Assembly: GCF_013294115.1 (NCBI RefSeq)
Contig: NZ_JABSNP010000014.1
Span: 62,001-126,000 of the forward strand
Direction: 5' to 3'
Source: Hymenobacter caeli
Lineage (GTDB): Bacteria > Bacteroidota > Bacteroidia > Cytophagales > Hymenobacteraceae
DNA: 64,000 nt
In this document: positions 56,677 through 64,000 of the stretch, piece by piece
How positions within the stretch are numbered: the first letter of the stretch is position 1
Layout of the letters: each line of letters starts with the position of its first letter
Translations under genes and position numbers: made by a program
The notes under the pieces: model-generated
The model's input: the letters and a program-made list of their open reading frames with translations, nothing else
What the model was told of the DNA's origin: nothing
Database searches by the model: none

Positions 56677-57507
56677 ATGACCCCGTCGCTCGTTGTGTTG
56701 ACCGATTTTTACGCCGTCCCGAACCGCGCCCTTTCGTACGCGGCGGGGCTGGCCGTGCCTTTGCACGCCCAACTGGTGCTGTTGCACGTGCGCCACGACA
56801 ACCTGCTGGCCCCCGCTGAATACGGCGACAGCTACCACACGTGGCGGGGCGAGCAAAAAACGGCCTTCGCCCTGCAACAGCTGGCTACCGACCAGCCCGT
56901 GCCCACCGAAGTGGACATTTCGGACGACGCGCTGCCCGCCGCCGTGCGCGAAGCCGTGCGGCACCGCCACCCGCTGCTGCTGGTGCTGGGCCGGCCCGAC
57001 CCGCTCATCGCCCCCGAAGAACTCGTGGTTGGCACGGCGATGAACCTGCTGCGCCGCGTGCCTTACCCGCTGCTGCTGGTGCCGGGCGCCGGCTGGGACG
57101 CCTTTCCGCCCCGCCGCCTGCTGCTGCTCGTCGACGGCCAGCCGTTTGGCCTGCGCCCGCACCAGGACCTGGTGCGCCGGCTTCTGCAGGCCACCGGGGG
57201 CACGCTGGGCGTGGTGCAGGTGCTCACCGACGGCGCGGCCACGCCCGACGTGGCCGCCGTGTTGGGCACGGTGCGGGCCAACGACCTGGTAGACGCCGTG
57301 GGCGACGAAAGTCTTTACCAAGTGTACCAACCCACGGTGGTGGACGGCGCCCTGGCCGAAGCGTCGCGCCAGCAGGCCGACCTGCTGGTGGTGGTGGCCC
57401 GGCCCCACGGCTGGCTGGGCGGGCTGTTGCACGACAGCGTGACGGCCCGGCTGCTGCGCGCGAGCCCCATTCCGGTGCTGGTGCTGCCGGCCGAGGAAGA
57501 AGGTTGA
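56677..57507 (+). CDS. Universal stress protein, tandem UspA domains
   Basis: The 276-residue protein has two Usp domains (about 1-145 and 147-276). It starts SLVVLTDFYAVPNRALSYAA and contains LLHVRHDNLL, VLGRPDP and VPYPLLLVPG; the second half ends VVARPHGWLGGLLHDSVTAR and PIPVLVLP. The ATP-loop pattern is degenerate. It is the first of three Usp genes in this stress cluster. Confidence 0.88.
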   Translation: MTPSLVVLTDFYAVPNRALSYAAGLAVPLHAQLVLLHVRHDNLLAPAEYGDSYHTWRGEQKTAFALQQLATDQPVPTEVDISDDALPAAVREAVRHRHPLLLVLGRPDPLIAPEELVVGTAMNLLRRVPYPLLLVPGAGWDAFPPRRLLLLVDGQPFGLRPHQDLVRRLLQATGGTLGVVQVLTDGAATPDVAAVLGTVRANDLVDAVGDESLYQVYQPTVVDGALAEASRQQADLLVVVARPHGWLGGLLHDSVTARLLRASPIPVLVLPAEEEG

Positions 57508-57556
57508 AGATGGCAACAGGGAGCTTCATCCACCAAGTCTTTCGTTCCCTTCCGTT

Positions 57557-58249
57557 ATGGAACCCTCCATCCCGGTGCCCGCCAACCTAGCCAAATCGGC
57601 TGAACACACCGCCCGCTACGCGGCCGTGCTGGGGGCCCCGCTGCCCGCCCGCCTGGCCCTGCTGCACCTGGCGATGTACCCCGGGCTGCTGGACCCCGAG
57701 CTGGTGGCGGCTGCCGCGGAGCCGGCCGTGCACCGGGAGGCGGAAACCATCGCCGGCCCACGAGCCCCGGCCGGCCCCCACTCCCTGGCCCGCTGCGCCG
57801 CCGTGACGGAGGAAGTGCACAAGGTGTTTGCCCAGCTGCGCACCCAAGGCGTGGCCCAGGAAGGCCTGCTGCTGAAGCCCGGCATGGTGCCGGCCGGCCC
57901 CGACTGCCCCAGGCAGCCCACCACGGCGCAGGTAGCCGACGCCACGCTTGCCTGCCTGCGGCGCATGGTGCCGGCCGCGGTGCCGGGCGTGGCGTTTTTG
58001 TCGGGCGGGCAGTCGCCCGAGCAGGCCACGCGCCACCCGGCGGCCATGCGCGCGCGCGGCGGGCCGCTGCCCTGGGCCCTGACGTTCTCTATTGGCCGGG
58101 CCCGGGCCCGGCACCAGCCGGCGCTGGAAACCTGGGCCGGGCAGGCCGCCAACGTGGCCGCCGCCCAGCGGGCGCTGCTGCACCGGGTGGCGAGCAACCG
58201 GGCGGCAGTGGGGGCCGGGCAGCTGCCCGGCGTAGCGGCCCACCCATGA
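57557..58249 (+). CDS. Chimera: UspA N-terminal fragment fused to C-terminal half of class I fructose-bisphosphate aldolase
   Basis: The 230 residues have two unrelated parts. Residues 1 to about 66 resemble the start of Usp proteins (HTARYAAVLGAPLPARLALL, then LLHLAMYP). Residues about 76-222 match class I aldolase, with HSLARCAAVTEEVHKVF, EGLLLKPGMV (Lys107, equal to the Schiff-base Lys229 of rabbit aldolase), FLSGGQSPEQA (Ser149 for Ser271) and TFSIGRA (Arg181 for Arg303). The spacings of 42 and 74 residues from the Lys are exactly those of the rabbit enzyme. The N-terminal half with the acid/base residues (Asp33, Lys107, Lys146, Glu187) is absent, so it cannot be an ordinary aldolase. Likely formed by deletion between adjacent genes. 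Its stop overlaps the next start. Confidence 0.85.
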   Translation: MEPSIPVPANLAKSAEHTARYAAVLGAPLPARLALLHLAMYPGLLDPELVAAAAEPAVHREAETIAGPRAPAGPHSLARCAAVTEEVHKVFAQLRTQGVAQEGLLLKPGMVPAGPDCPRQPTTAQVADATLACLRRMVPAAVPGVAFLSGGQSPEQATRHPAAMRARGGPLPWALTFSIGRARARHQPALETWAGQAANVAAAQRALLHRVASNRAAVGAGQLPGVAAHP

Positions 58250-58584
58250 GCAGCGCCCGGAAGCTGTTGCTAATCAAGCTACTGCACACGGCGGTATGGG
58301 CTTTTTTCGTCGCCGCTATTGTTTATATTCTATACAGTGGCCTGGCCGACCGGCTGACCCTTTACACCGGGGTGGCCACGGGCCTGGTTGCGGGGGAAGG
58401 CCTCGTTCTGGCGCTCTTCGACCGGCATTGCCCGTTGACGGTGCTGGCCCGGAGGTACTCCGATTCGACCAAAGACAACTTTGATATTTTCCTGCCGAAC
58501 CGCCTGGCCCGGCACAACCAGCTGATCTTTACCGTTCTCTACGCCGTCGGGGTTGGGCTGGTGGTTTACCGCTTGGTCACCTGA
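58246..58584 (+). CDS. Small membrane protein of unknown function
   Basis: The 112-residue product has three predicted transmembrane helices (about 11-30, 38-57 and 92-110). Helix one is LLIKLLHTAVWAFFVAAIVY. A middle loop has FDRHCPLTVLARRYSD, and then KDNFDIFLPNRLARHNQ. The family is not named in my memory. ATG overlaps the chimera stop by four bases (ATGA), so the two are coupled; a hairpin follows. Confidence 0.65.
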   Translation: MSSARKLLLIKLLHTAVWAFFVAAIVYILYSGLADRLTLYTGVATGLVAGEGLVLALFDRHCPLTVLARRYSDSTKDNFDIFLPNRLARHNQLIFTVLYAVGVGLVVYRLVT

Positions 58585-58620
58585 GTGGTACCCGCCACCG
58601 GCCAGCGTGCAGGATAAGCA

Positions 58621-58695
58621 CATAACGCGCCCCCCGTGGGGCGGCAGCCGGACCCGTCTGGTCCGGTACTGCCGCCCGGCGGGGGGCGCGTTATG
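58621..58695. terminator. Long hairpin between the small membrane protein and the YtxH/CsbD gene
   Basis: CATAACGCGCCCCCCG pairs with CGGGGGGCGCGTTATG, with inner arms GGCGGCAG and CTGCCGCC and an apical CCGGACC/GGTCCGG. The centre of the structure contains a further perfect small hairpin. Convergent location supports bidirectional termination. Confidence 0.78.
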
Positions 58696-58713
58696 CATCT
58701 GCTAACCAATGAT

Positions 58714-59043
58714 TTACAGCGCGTTCAGCAGCTTGACGATTTGGCGCTTGCGCTTGCCGAGCTTGGCTTGCAGGCGGCCCACCAGCTCGTGGCCCTTGCC
58801 TTCCACGTAGGCCAGGTCGTCGTCCGTGAGCTGGGTGTATTTGTGTTGCAGCTTGCCTTTGAGCTGGTCCCAGTCGCCGCGCAGGTGCAGGCGGTGGTCT
58901 ACGCGCAGGTTGCGGAATTTGCGGCGGCGCGCGAGGCCTTTCTCGGAGTAGAGCAGGACCCCGGCGAGGGCCCCCACGCCGGCACCGGCGAGGAGGGAAA
59001 GGAAGACTTTACCGGTCTTGTTTTTGGGCGTTTCGGCTGTCAT
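58714..59043 (-). CDS. YtxH-like plus CsbD-like stress protein
   Basis: The 109-residue protein has an N-terminal YtxH-type segment (about 10-45), with LSLLAGAGVGALAGVLLYSE and the basic region ARRRKFRN. A CsbD-like domain follows (about 55-100), with RGDWDQLKGKLQHKYTQLT and DDLAYVEGKGHELVGRLQAK. The first part may insert as one helix in the membrane. CsbD proteins are general-stress (sigma-B type) small proteins. The gene is on the opposite strand within the stress cluster. Confidence 0.83.
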   Translation of the reverse strand: MTAETPKNKTGKVFLSLLAGAGVGALAGVLLYSEKGLARRRKFRNLRVDHRLHLRGDWDQLKGKLQHKYTQLTDDDLAYVEGKGHELVGRLQAKLGKRKRQIVKLLNAL

Positions 59044-59073
59044 GGGAGGCAAGTAAAAGGGAGGCAAGTAAAA
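59044..59073. repeat. 15-bp tandem duplication upstream of the YtxH/CsbD gene
   Basis: GGGAGGCAAGTAAAA occurs twice back to back, starting right after the ATG complement. It could duplicate a leader element. The rest of the 290-bp gap to the ATPase holds no gene; a TGACGTTCGTCA palindrome (around 59180-59191) is present. Confidence 0.6.
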
Positions 59074-59333
59074 AAATGGGGGGAGGCCGCCGCTGGCCAG
59101 CGGTGCTGCTGGGTGGCAGGGGTTGGCAAAGGTTCCGCCGCCGCCCGCCGCGCGGCCCTGACTAGCATCAGGCCAACGGATGACGTTCGTCATGGACTGG
59201 CCGGGGCGCTTGCCGGAACCTTGCGGGGCAACGGCCTTTCCGAAGCGCTTGCGGCTACCCGCTCTTTTAGGCGGAAGACACAGGCTTCGGAGCCGCGTCC
59301 CGCGGCCTTTCCGCGGCAACAGTCAATCATTTT

Positions 59334-62009
59334 ATGGATTACTACTTGGTGCCAGTGGCGGAAGTCGCCCACGAGCTGCACACCTCGCCCGCCGGCCTTT
59401 CCGCCGCCGTGGCCCGGCAGCGCCTGGCCGCGCACGGCCCCAACGTGCTGGTGGCCACCGGGCAGAAATCGGGGTGGCGGCTGCTGCTCCACCAGCTCAC
59501 CGACGTGATGGTGCTGGTGCTGCTGGGGGCGGCCGGCGTGTCGGTGCTGGTGGGCGAAGTCAATTCGGCCTACGTCATCCTGGCCATCGTGGGGCTGAAC
59601 GCCGCCGTGGGCTTCGGGCAGGAATACCGGGCCGACAAAGCCCTGGCCGCCCTGCAAAAAATGGCCGCCCAGCAGGCGCAGGTGCGGCGCGGCGGCCCGC
59701 CCCAAACCATTGCCGCCGCCGACCTGGTGCCCGGCGACGTGCTGCTGCTCGAAGCCGGCAACGTCATCCCCGCCGACGTGCGCTTCCTCGAAACCCACGC
59801 CCTGAAAGTGGACGAATCGTCGCTGACCGGCGAGTCGGCCAACGTGGAGAAAAACGCCGCCCCGCTGCCGCCCGGTAATTACCCCCTCGGCGACCGCCGC
59901 AACCTGGGCTACCGCGGCACGTTCGTCACCAACGGGCGGGCCACGGCCTACGTGGTGGCCACCGGCATGGGCACCGAGCTGGGCAAAATCGCCGCCCTTG
60001 TCCAAACCGCGGCGGTGACGACCCCGCTGCAAAAGCGGCTGGCCACGCTGGGCACGCGCTTGTCGGCGGCGGCGCTGGCGGCGGGGGCCCTGTACTTCCT
60101 GCTGGGCTGGGGGCGGGGCGAGCCCCTGCGCGGGCTGCTGCTGGTGGCGGTGTCGCTGGCCATCGCGGCGCTGCCCGAGGCCCTGCCGGCCCTCGTGACG
60201 GTGGCCCTGGCCCTGGGGGCCACGCGGCTGGTGCGCCACCACGCCCTGGTGCGCAAGCTGCCCGCCGTGGAAACGCTGGGCTCGGTTACCTACATCTGCA
60301 CCGACAAAACGGGCACGCTCACCCTCAACCGGATGACGGTGCAGGACGTGTACGAAGCGCCCGGCGCGGCCCTGCCCGCCTTCGGCGAAAGCAACGCGCT
60401 GCTGGCGGCCATGGCCCTCAACAACGACGCGGCCCGGGGCGACGACGGCCAGTGGGTGGGCGACTCGACCGAGGTGGCGCTGGCCCGCTACGCCGCCGAC
60501 CACGCCTACGCCCGCCCGGCCCTCGAAGCCCGGTTGCCGCGCGTGGCCGAGCTGCCCTTCGACGCCGAGCGCAAGTGCATGAGCACGCTGCACCAAACCG
60601 CCGCCGGCGTGCTGGTGGTGACGAAAGGGGCCGCGGGCGTTTTGTTTGAAAAACTCGCCGCCGACCAGCAGGGCGCGGTGCCCGACCTGGCGCGGCGCGT
60701 GGACGCGCTGGCCGGCCGGGGCTACCGGGTGCTGGCCTACGCCGCCCGGCTACTGCCCGCGCTGCCCGCCGACCCTACGCCCGCCGCCGTCGAAACCGGC
60801 CTTGCCTTCCTGGGCTTCGCCGGCATGCTGGACCCGCCCCGCGCGGCGGCCCGCCAGGCCGTGGCCGCGTGCCGGGCCGCCGGCATCAAGTGCGTGATGA
60901 TTACCGGCGACCACAAGCTCACCGGCCAGGCCATTGCCGCCCAGCTGGGCATCCTCGCGGCCCCCGGCGAGCAGGTGCTCACGGGCCCCGAGCTGGCCCG
61001 GCTCGACGATGCGGCCTTTGCCGCCGTGGTGGAAAGCGTGCGGGTGTACGCCCGCGTGGACCCGGCCCAGAAGCTGCGCATCATCAAGGCTTTGCAAGAT
61101 AAACACCAGTTCGTGGCCATGACCGGCGACGGGGTGAACGACGCGCCGGCCCTCAAAAACGCCGACATCGGCGTGGCCATGGGCATCACCGGCACGGAGG
61201 TGGCCAAGGAGGCGGCGTCCCTGATTTTGCTCGACGACAACTTCGCCACCATCGTGCAGGCCGTGCGGGAGGGGCGGCGGGTGTTCGACAACATCCGCAA
61301 GTTCATCCGCTACCTGCTGGCGGGCAGCGTGGGCGAAATCGTGGCCATTTCGGTGGCCCCGGTGCTGGGGCTGCCGGTGCCGCTGCTGGCCATCCACATC
61401 CTGTGGGTCAACCTGATAACCGACGGCCTGCCCGGCCTGGCCCTGGCCTACGAGCCCGCCGAGGCCGACGCCATGCAGCGCCCGCCCATCGACCCGCGCC
61501 AAACCATTTTCGCCGACGGCCTGGGCTGGTTCGTCCTCGCCGTAGGGGCCCTGCTGGGGGCCCTCACCATCGGCACGCAGGCCTGGGCCCGGCGCGACGG
61601 CGACGCGCACTGGCAGACGGTAACCTTTAGCGTGCTCTGCTTCAGCGAGCTGGGCCTGGCCCTGGCCGTGCGGTCGGGGCGCGCGTCCATTTTCCGCCTG
61701 GGCCTGCGGTCCAACAAGCCCTTGCTGGCGGCCGTGGGCATAACCGTGGGCTTGCAGCTGCTGGCCATCTACCTGCCTTTTCTAAACCGCCTGCTCAGCA
61801 CCCAGCCCCTGAGCGGAGGCGAGTTGGGCCTGGTGCTGGCCGCGTCGAGCGGGGTGTTTTGGGCCGTGGAGGCGCAAAAGTGGTGGTTGCGCCGGCGCGC
61901 GCCGGGCCCCGCGGTGCCGCCGCCCGCGCCAGAGGCTTCGCCCTTGCCCGCGCCGGGGCCCCCCGCCCAGCAGCCGGTGGCCGAACCAGCCCACCTGGTA
62001 GAGGCCTGA
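59334..62009 (+). CDS. P2-type cation-translocating ATPase (Ca2+/PMR1-SERCA-like)
   Basis: The 891-residue inner-membrane pump has the actuator motif LTGES (164-168), the membrane motif PEALP (281-285, PEGLP in SERCA), the phosphorylation site CTDKTGTLT (Asp324), a nucleotide-domain KGA (VTKGAAG), and the hinge TGDGVNDAP. The M6 motif is NLITDGLPGLAL. The ion-binding Glu in M4 and the N-x-x-x-D in M6 suggest Ca2+ or a related divalent ion, but specificity is not certain. The C-terminal 40 residues are a Pro/Ala-rich tail. Neighbours are Usp proteins, in line with ion or pH stress. Confidence 0.93.
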   Translation: MDYYLVPVAEVAHELHTSPAGLSAAVARQRLAAHGPNVLVATGQKSGWRLLLHQLTDVMVLVLLGAAGVSVLVGEVNSAYVILAIVGLNAAVGFGQEYRADKALAALQKMAAQQAQVRRGGPPQTIAAADLVPGDVLLLEAGNVIPADVRFLETHALKVDESSLTGESANVEKNAAPLPPGNYPLGDRRNLGYRGTFVTNGRATAYVVATGMGTELGKIAALVQTAAVTTPLQKRLATLGTRLSAAALAAGALYFLLGWGRGEPLRGLLLVAVSLAIAALPEALPALVTVALALGATRLVRHHALVRKLPAVETLGSVTYICTDKTGTLTLNRMTVQDVYEAPGAALPAFGESNALLAAMALNNDAARGDDGQWVGDSTEVALARYAADHAYARPALEARLPRVAELPFDAERKCMSTLHQTAAGVLVVTKGAAGVLFEKLAADQQGAVPDLARRVDALAGRGYRVLAYAARLLPALPADPTPAAVETGLAFLGFAGMLDPPRAAARQAVAACRAAGIKCVMITGDHKLTGQAIAAQLGILAAPGEQVLTGPELARLDDAAFAAVVESVRVYARVDPAQKLRIIKALQDKHQFVAMTGDGVNDAPALKNADIGVAMGITGTEVAKEAASLILLDDNFATIVQAVREGRRVFDNIRKFIRYLLAGSVGEIVAISVAPVLGLPVPLLAIHILWVNLITDGLPGLALAYEPAEADAMQRPPIDPRQTIFADGLGWFVLAVGALLGALTIGTQAWARRDGDAHWQTVTFSVLCFSELGLALAVRSGRASIFRLGLRSNKPLLAAVGITVGLQLLAIYLPFLNRLLSTQPLSGGELGLVLAASSGVFWAVEAQKWWLRRRAPGPAVPPPAPEASPLPAPGPPAQQPVAEPAHLVEA

Positions 62010-62078
62010 AGTGCCTTCGCCGGACCACTCCGGCGCGGGCCACCAGTCGATAAATTTTTCATCTTCAGCCACTTTTCC

Positions 62079-62918
62079 ATGAAACCCAACTTCGTCGTCC
62101 TCACCGACTTTTCGCTTGCCGGGGAGCGGGCCCGGGCCTACGCCGCCGCGCTGGCCGCCCCGCTGGGGGCCGTGCTGCACCTGGTGCACGTGTGCTTTCC
62201 GGTGCCCGTTACCGCGGCGGAATACGGCGTGCTGCTGCCCGTGATGGACCCGGGCTACGTGCGCGAAACCCGCGACTCGCTGGCGCGGGTGGCCGCCGCG
62301 CTGCCCGTGCCCGCCACCGCCGAGCTGGTCGAAACCGACTGGTACGACGCCGTGACCGGGGCCCTGGCCCAGCACCGCCCCCTACTGGTGGTGGCCGGCC
62401 TCTCGGCCACCCACGGCCTGCTCGACGAGTGGCTGAGCAACCGCGCCCTGCCCCTGGCCCACGACACCGGCTACCCCCTGCTGCTGGTGCCCGAGCACCT
62501 GCCCGCCGCGGCCCGGCACCCGCCCCGCCGCCTGGCCCTGGCCACCGAAGACCGGCCTTTCGCCCTTGCACCCCAGGCGCGGGCCCTGGCCCCGCTCTTC
62601 GACGCGCTGGGCTGCGACGTGGCCGTGGTAAACGTGCGGCCCCCCGGGGCCCCCGCCGCCGGCTGGAACGGCCTGCACGCGGCCCAGCAGTGCGGGCTGG
62701 CGGCCGCCCTGCCCCGCAGCGCCCTGCACCAGGTAGTGCACGAATCGACGGCCGCGGGCATCCTGCAAGCCGTGGCCGAAGTGGAAGCCGACGTGCTGGT
62801 GCTGCTCGACCAGGGCCACGGCTGGGTGCACAAGCTCTTCAACGGCAGCGTCATCGCCCAGGTGCTGCGCCGCACCCCGGTGCCCGTGCTGCTGCTCTCG
62901 GCGCCCACCGGGGCGTAG
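62079..62918 (+). CDS. Universal stress protein, tandem UspA domains
   Basis: The 279-residue protein starts NFVVLTDFSLAGERARAYAA and has two Usp domains (about 1-145 and 150-279), with LVHVCFPVPV and YPLLLVPEHLP in the first. The second has DQGHGWVHKLFNGSVIAQVL and TPVPVLLL. It lies 70 bp after the ATPase on the same strand and may be co-transcribed. A hairpin follows. Confidence 0.87.
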   Translation: MKPNFVVLTDFSLAGERARAYAAALAAPLGAVLHLVHVCFPVPVTAAEYGVLLPVMDPGYVRETRDSLARVAAALPVPATAELVETDWYDAVTGALAQHRPLLVVAGLSATHGLLDEWLSNRALPLAHDTGYPLLLVPEHLPAAARHPPRRLALATEDRPFALAPQARALAPLFDALGCDVAVVNVRPPGAPAAGWNGLHAAQQCGLAAALPRSALHQVVHESTAAGILQAVAEVEADVLVLLDQGHGWVHKLFNGSVIAQVLRRTPVPVLLLSAPTGA

Positions 62919-62933
62919 GGCCCCGCCACCGGT

Positions 62934-62990
62934 AGAACGGAGTGGTGCTCCGTTCCCGCCCGTTACTTAAATAAAGTGCCACTCCGTTCT
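62934..62990. terminator. Hairpin between two Usp genes
   Basis: AGAACGGAGTGG (62934-62945) and CCACTCCGTTCT (62979-62990) pair over 12 bp with a 33-nt loop. It follows the Usp stop by 16 bp. It could be a terminator or a processing site. Confidence 0.5.
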
Positions 62991-63050
62991 GCAATAGTGC
63001 CTAGTTGGCTAGGTCCTGGCCGCCGCCTCTCACTTTTTTTCCACCCGATC

Positions 63051-63971
63051 ATGCCCCTCACCCTCGTTGTTTTTGCCGGTTTCTACCCCGCTGCTCGCCA
63101 CGCCGAGCGCTACGCCGACACCCTCGCCCAGGCCCTGCACGGGCCCCTGGTGCTGCTGCACGTCAACCGCGCCGCGCTTTACGACCCCTACAAGATAGTG
63201 GGGGAGCGCTACCGCCAGGACGAGCTGGCCACCGAAACCGACACCACGGCGGCCCTGCACCGGCAGGCGGCCGCGCTGCGCACCCCCGCCACCGTGCTCG
63301 TCACCACCGACTTGCTGCCCGAAGTGGCCCGCGACGTGGCCGCCCGGCACCACCCGGCCCTGTTCGTGCTCAGCCAGCCCGACCCCGCCCGCCCCGCCGC
63401 CAGCGTGGTGGCCGACTGCGCCGAGCTGCTGCGGGCCGGGCAGCACGCGCTGCTGGTGGTGCCCGCCGGGGCCCCGGCCGACCAGCCCCCGCGCCGCGTC
63501 CTCATCGCCGCCGACCGCGAGCCGTTCGCCCTGGCCCCGGCCGCCGGGGCCCTGCGCGACCTGCTCGCGCGGCCCGGCACCGCGCTGGTCGTGGCCCACG
63601 TGTCGGATGGGGTGGAGGACGATACCGGCTGCGCCGCCGCCCTGCGGGCCGTGCAAGCCAGCGGCCTGGTGGACGGGCTGCCCATCCCCGAGCTGCGGGG
63701 CTACGCCCGCGACGACTACGAAGCCGGCGTGCTGGCCGCCGTGCAGGACACGCAGGCCGACCTGGTGGTGGTGTTCGCCCGCCAGCGCAGCTACTGGGGC
63801 GAGCTGTTCCACCGCAGCGTGACGGCGCGGCTGCTGGCCGACTGCCCCGTGCCGGTGCTGGTGCTGCCCACGGCCGCCGAGGTGCGGCCCGCCCCCGGCC
63901 CGCCGGACCACACCGCCACCGCGGCGCAGTACGCCAGCGGCCTGCTCGCCGGCCTGGCCCCGGCGGCTTGA
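63051..63971 (+). CDS. Universal stress protein, tandem UspA domains
   Basis: The 306-residue protein starts TLVVFAGFYPAARHAERYAD with two Usp domains (about 1-145 and 148-270), followed by a C-terminal extension of about 35 residues with a Pro/Thr-rich region and QYASGLLAGLAPAA. Segments LVLLHVNRAALYDPYKI and ALFVLSQPDP match the first domain. The second contains VVVFARQRSYWGELFHRSVT and CPVPVLVLP. ATG 63051 is preferred over a codon 25 residues earlier. Only 29 bp of the window remain after it. Confidence 0.87.
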   Translation: MPLTLVVFAGFYPAARHAERYADTLAQALHGPLVLLHVNRAALYDPYKIVGERYRQDELATETDTTAALHRQAAALRTPATVLVTTDLLPEVARDVAARHHPALFVLSQPDPARPAASVVADCAELLRAGQHALLVVPAGAPADQPPRRVLIAADREPFALAPAAGALRDLLARPGTALVVAHVSDGVEDDTGCAAALRAVQASGLVDGLPIPELRGYARDDYEAGVLAAVQDTQADLVVVFARQRSYWGELFHRSVTARLLADCPVPVLVLPTAAEVRPAPGPPDHTATAAQYASGLLAGLAPAA

Positions 63972-64000
63972 GGGCGCGCCGGCCCATCCTTTACCGCTGA

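Noticed and set aside
59190..60596. Minus-strand ORF opposite the P-type ATPase
   Set aside because: Gly/His/Gln-rich shadow; the plus strand has every P-type ATPase motif.

Overview
The window is a GC-rich chromosomal segment from a Bacteroidota bacterium. The best guess is a Hymenobacter-like member of the Cytophagales. The evidence is GC-rich coding sequence, type IX secretion (T9SS) C-terminal sorting domains, a DUF4142 lipoprotein, GH92 and GH97 glycosidases, outer-membrane receptors of Bacteroidota type, and repeated matches to the Bacteroidota -7 promoter box TANNTTTG. I saw no rRNA, tRNA or CRISPR array, but had no search tool.

Layout. 1-5.7 kb: the end of a division and cell-wall cluster (murG 3' end, murC, ftsQ, ftsA, ftsZ), closed by a perfect hairpin. 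5.8-11.8 kb, minus strand: an acyltransferase, an FMN reductase, a decayed remnant and the sdhCAB operon. 12-21.7 kb: a large T9SS type B secreted protein, fabD coupled to a membrane protein, folK with an alpha/beta hydrolase, a polyprenyl synthase, a zinc-ribbon protein and a cytochrome P450. 21.8-27.2 kb: Uma2-like nuclease, universal stress protein, TlpA-like lipoprotein and aconitase.

27.3-29.3 kb is a sharply AT-rich two-gene island of DUF262 plus a HEPN protein of the MAE_28990/MAE_18760 type. It looks like a defence or conflict cassette. 29.3-33.1 kb returns to host-like genes (EcsC, GT2, YiaAB, DUF2459). 33.4-35.7 kb is a GH92 glycosidase whose single reading frame carries four in-frame stops and no frameshift. 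35.8-39.4 kb is a mosaic: an IS1-family remnant, an AT-rich O-acetyltransferase/flippase pair, an IS5-family remnant and an orphan T9SS sorting domain. 39.5-54.4 kb holds DUF4142, a T9SS subtilase, small hypotheticals, two outer-membrane receptors, fasciclin and a GH97 glycosidase.

54.5-64 kb is a stress cluster: a six-BON-domain protein, three universal stress proteins, a P2-type ATPase, a YtxH/CsbD protein, and a chimera of a Usp N-terminus with the C-terminal half of a class I fructose-bisphosphate aldolase.

A second theme is long intergenic inverted repeats. One family is present twice with near-identical 35-bp arms (24.75 and 52.1 kb). Others are individual, including a perfect 40-bp palindrome at 47.3 kb.
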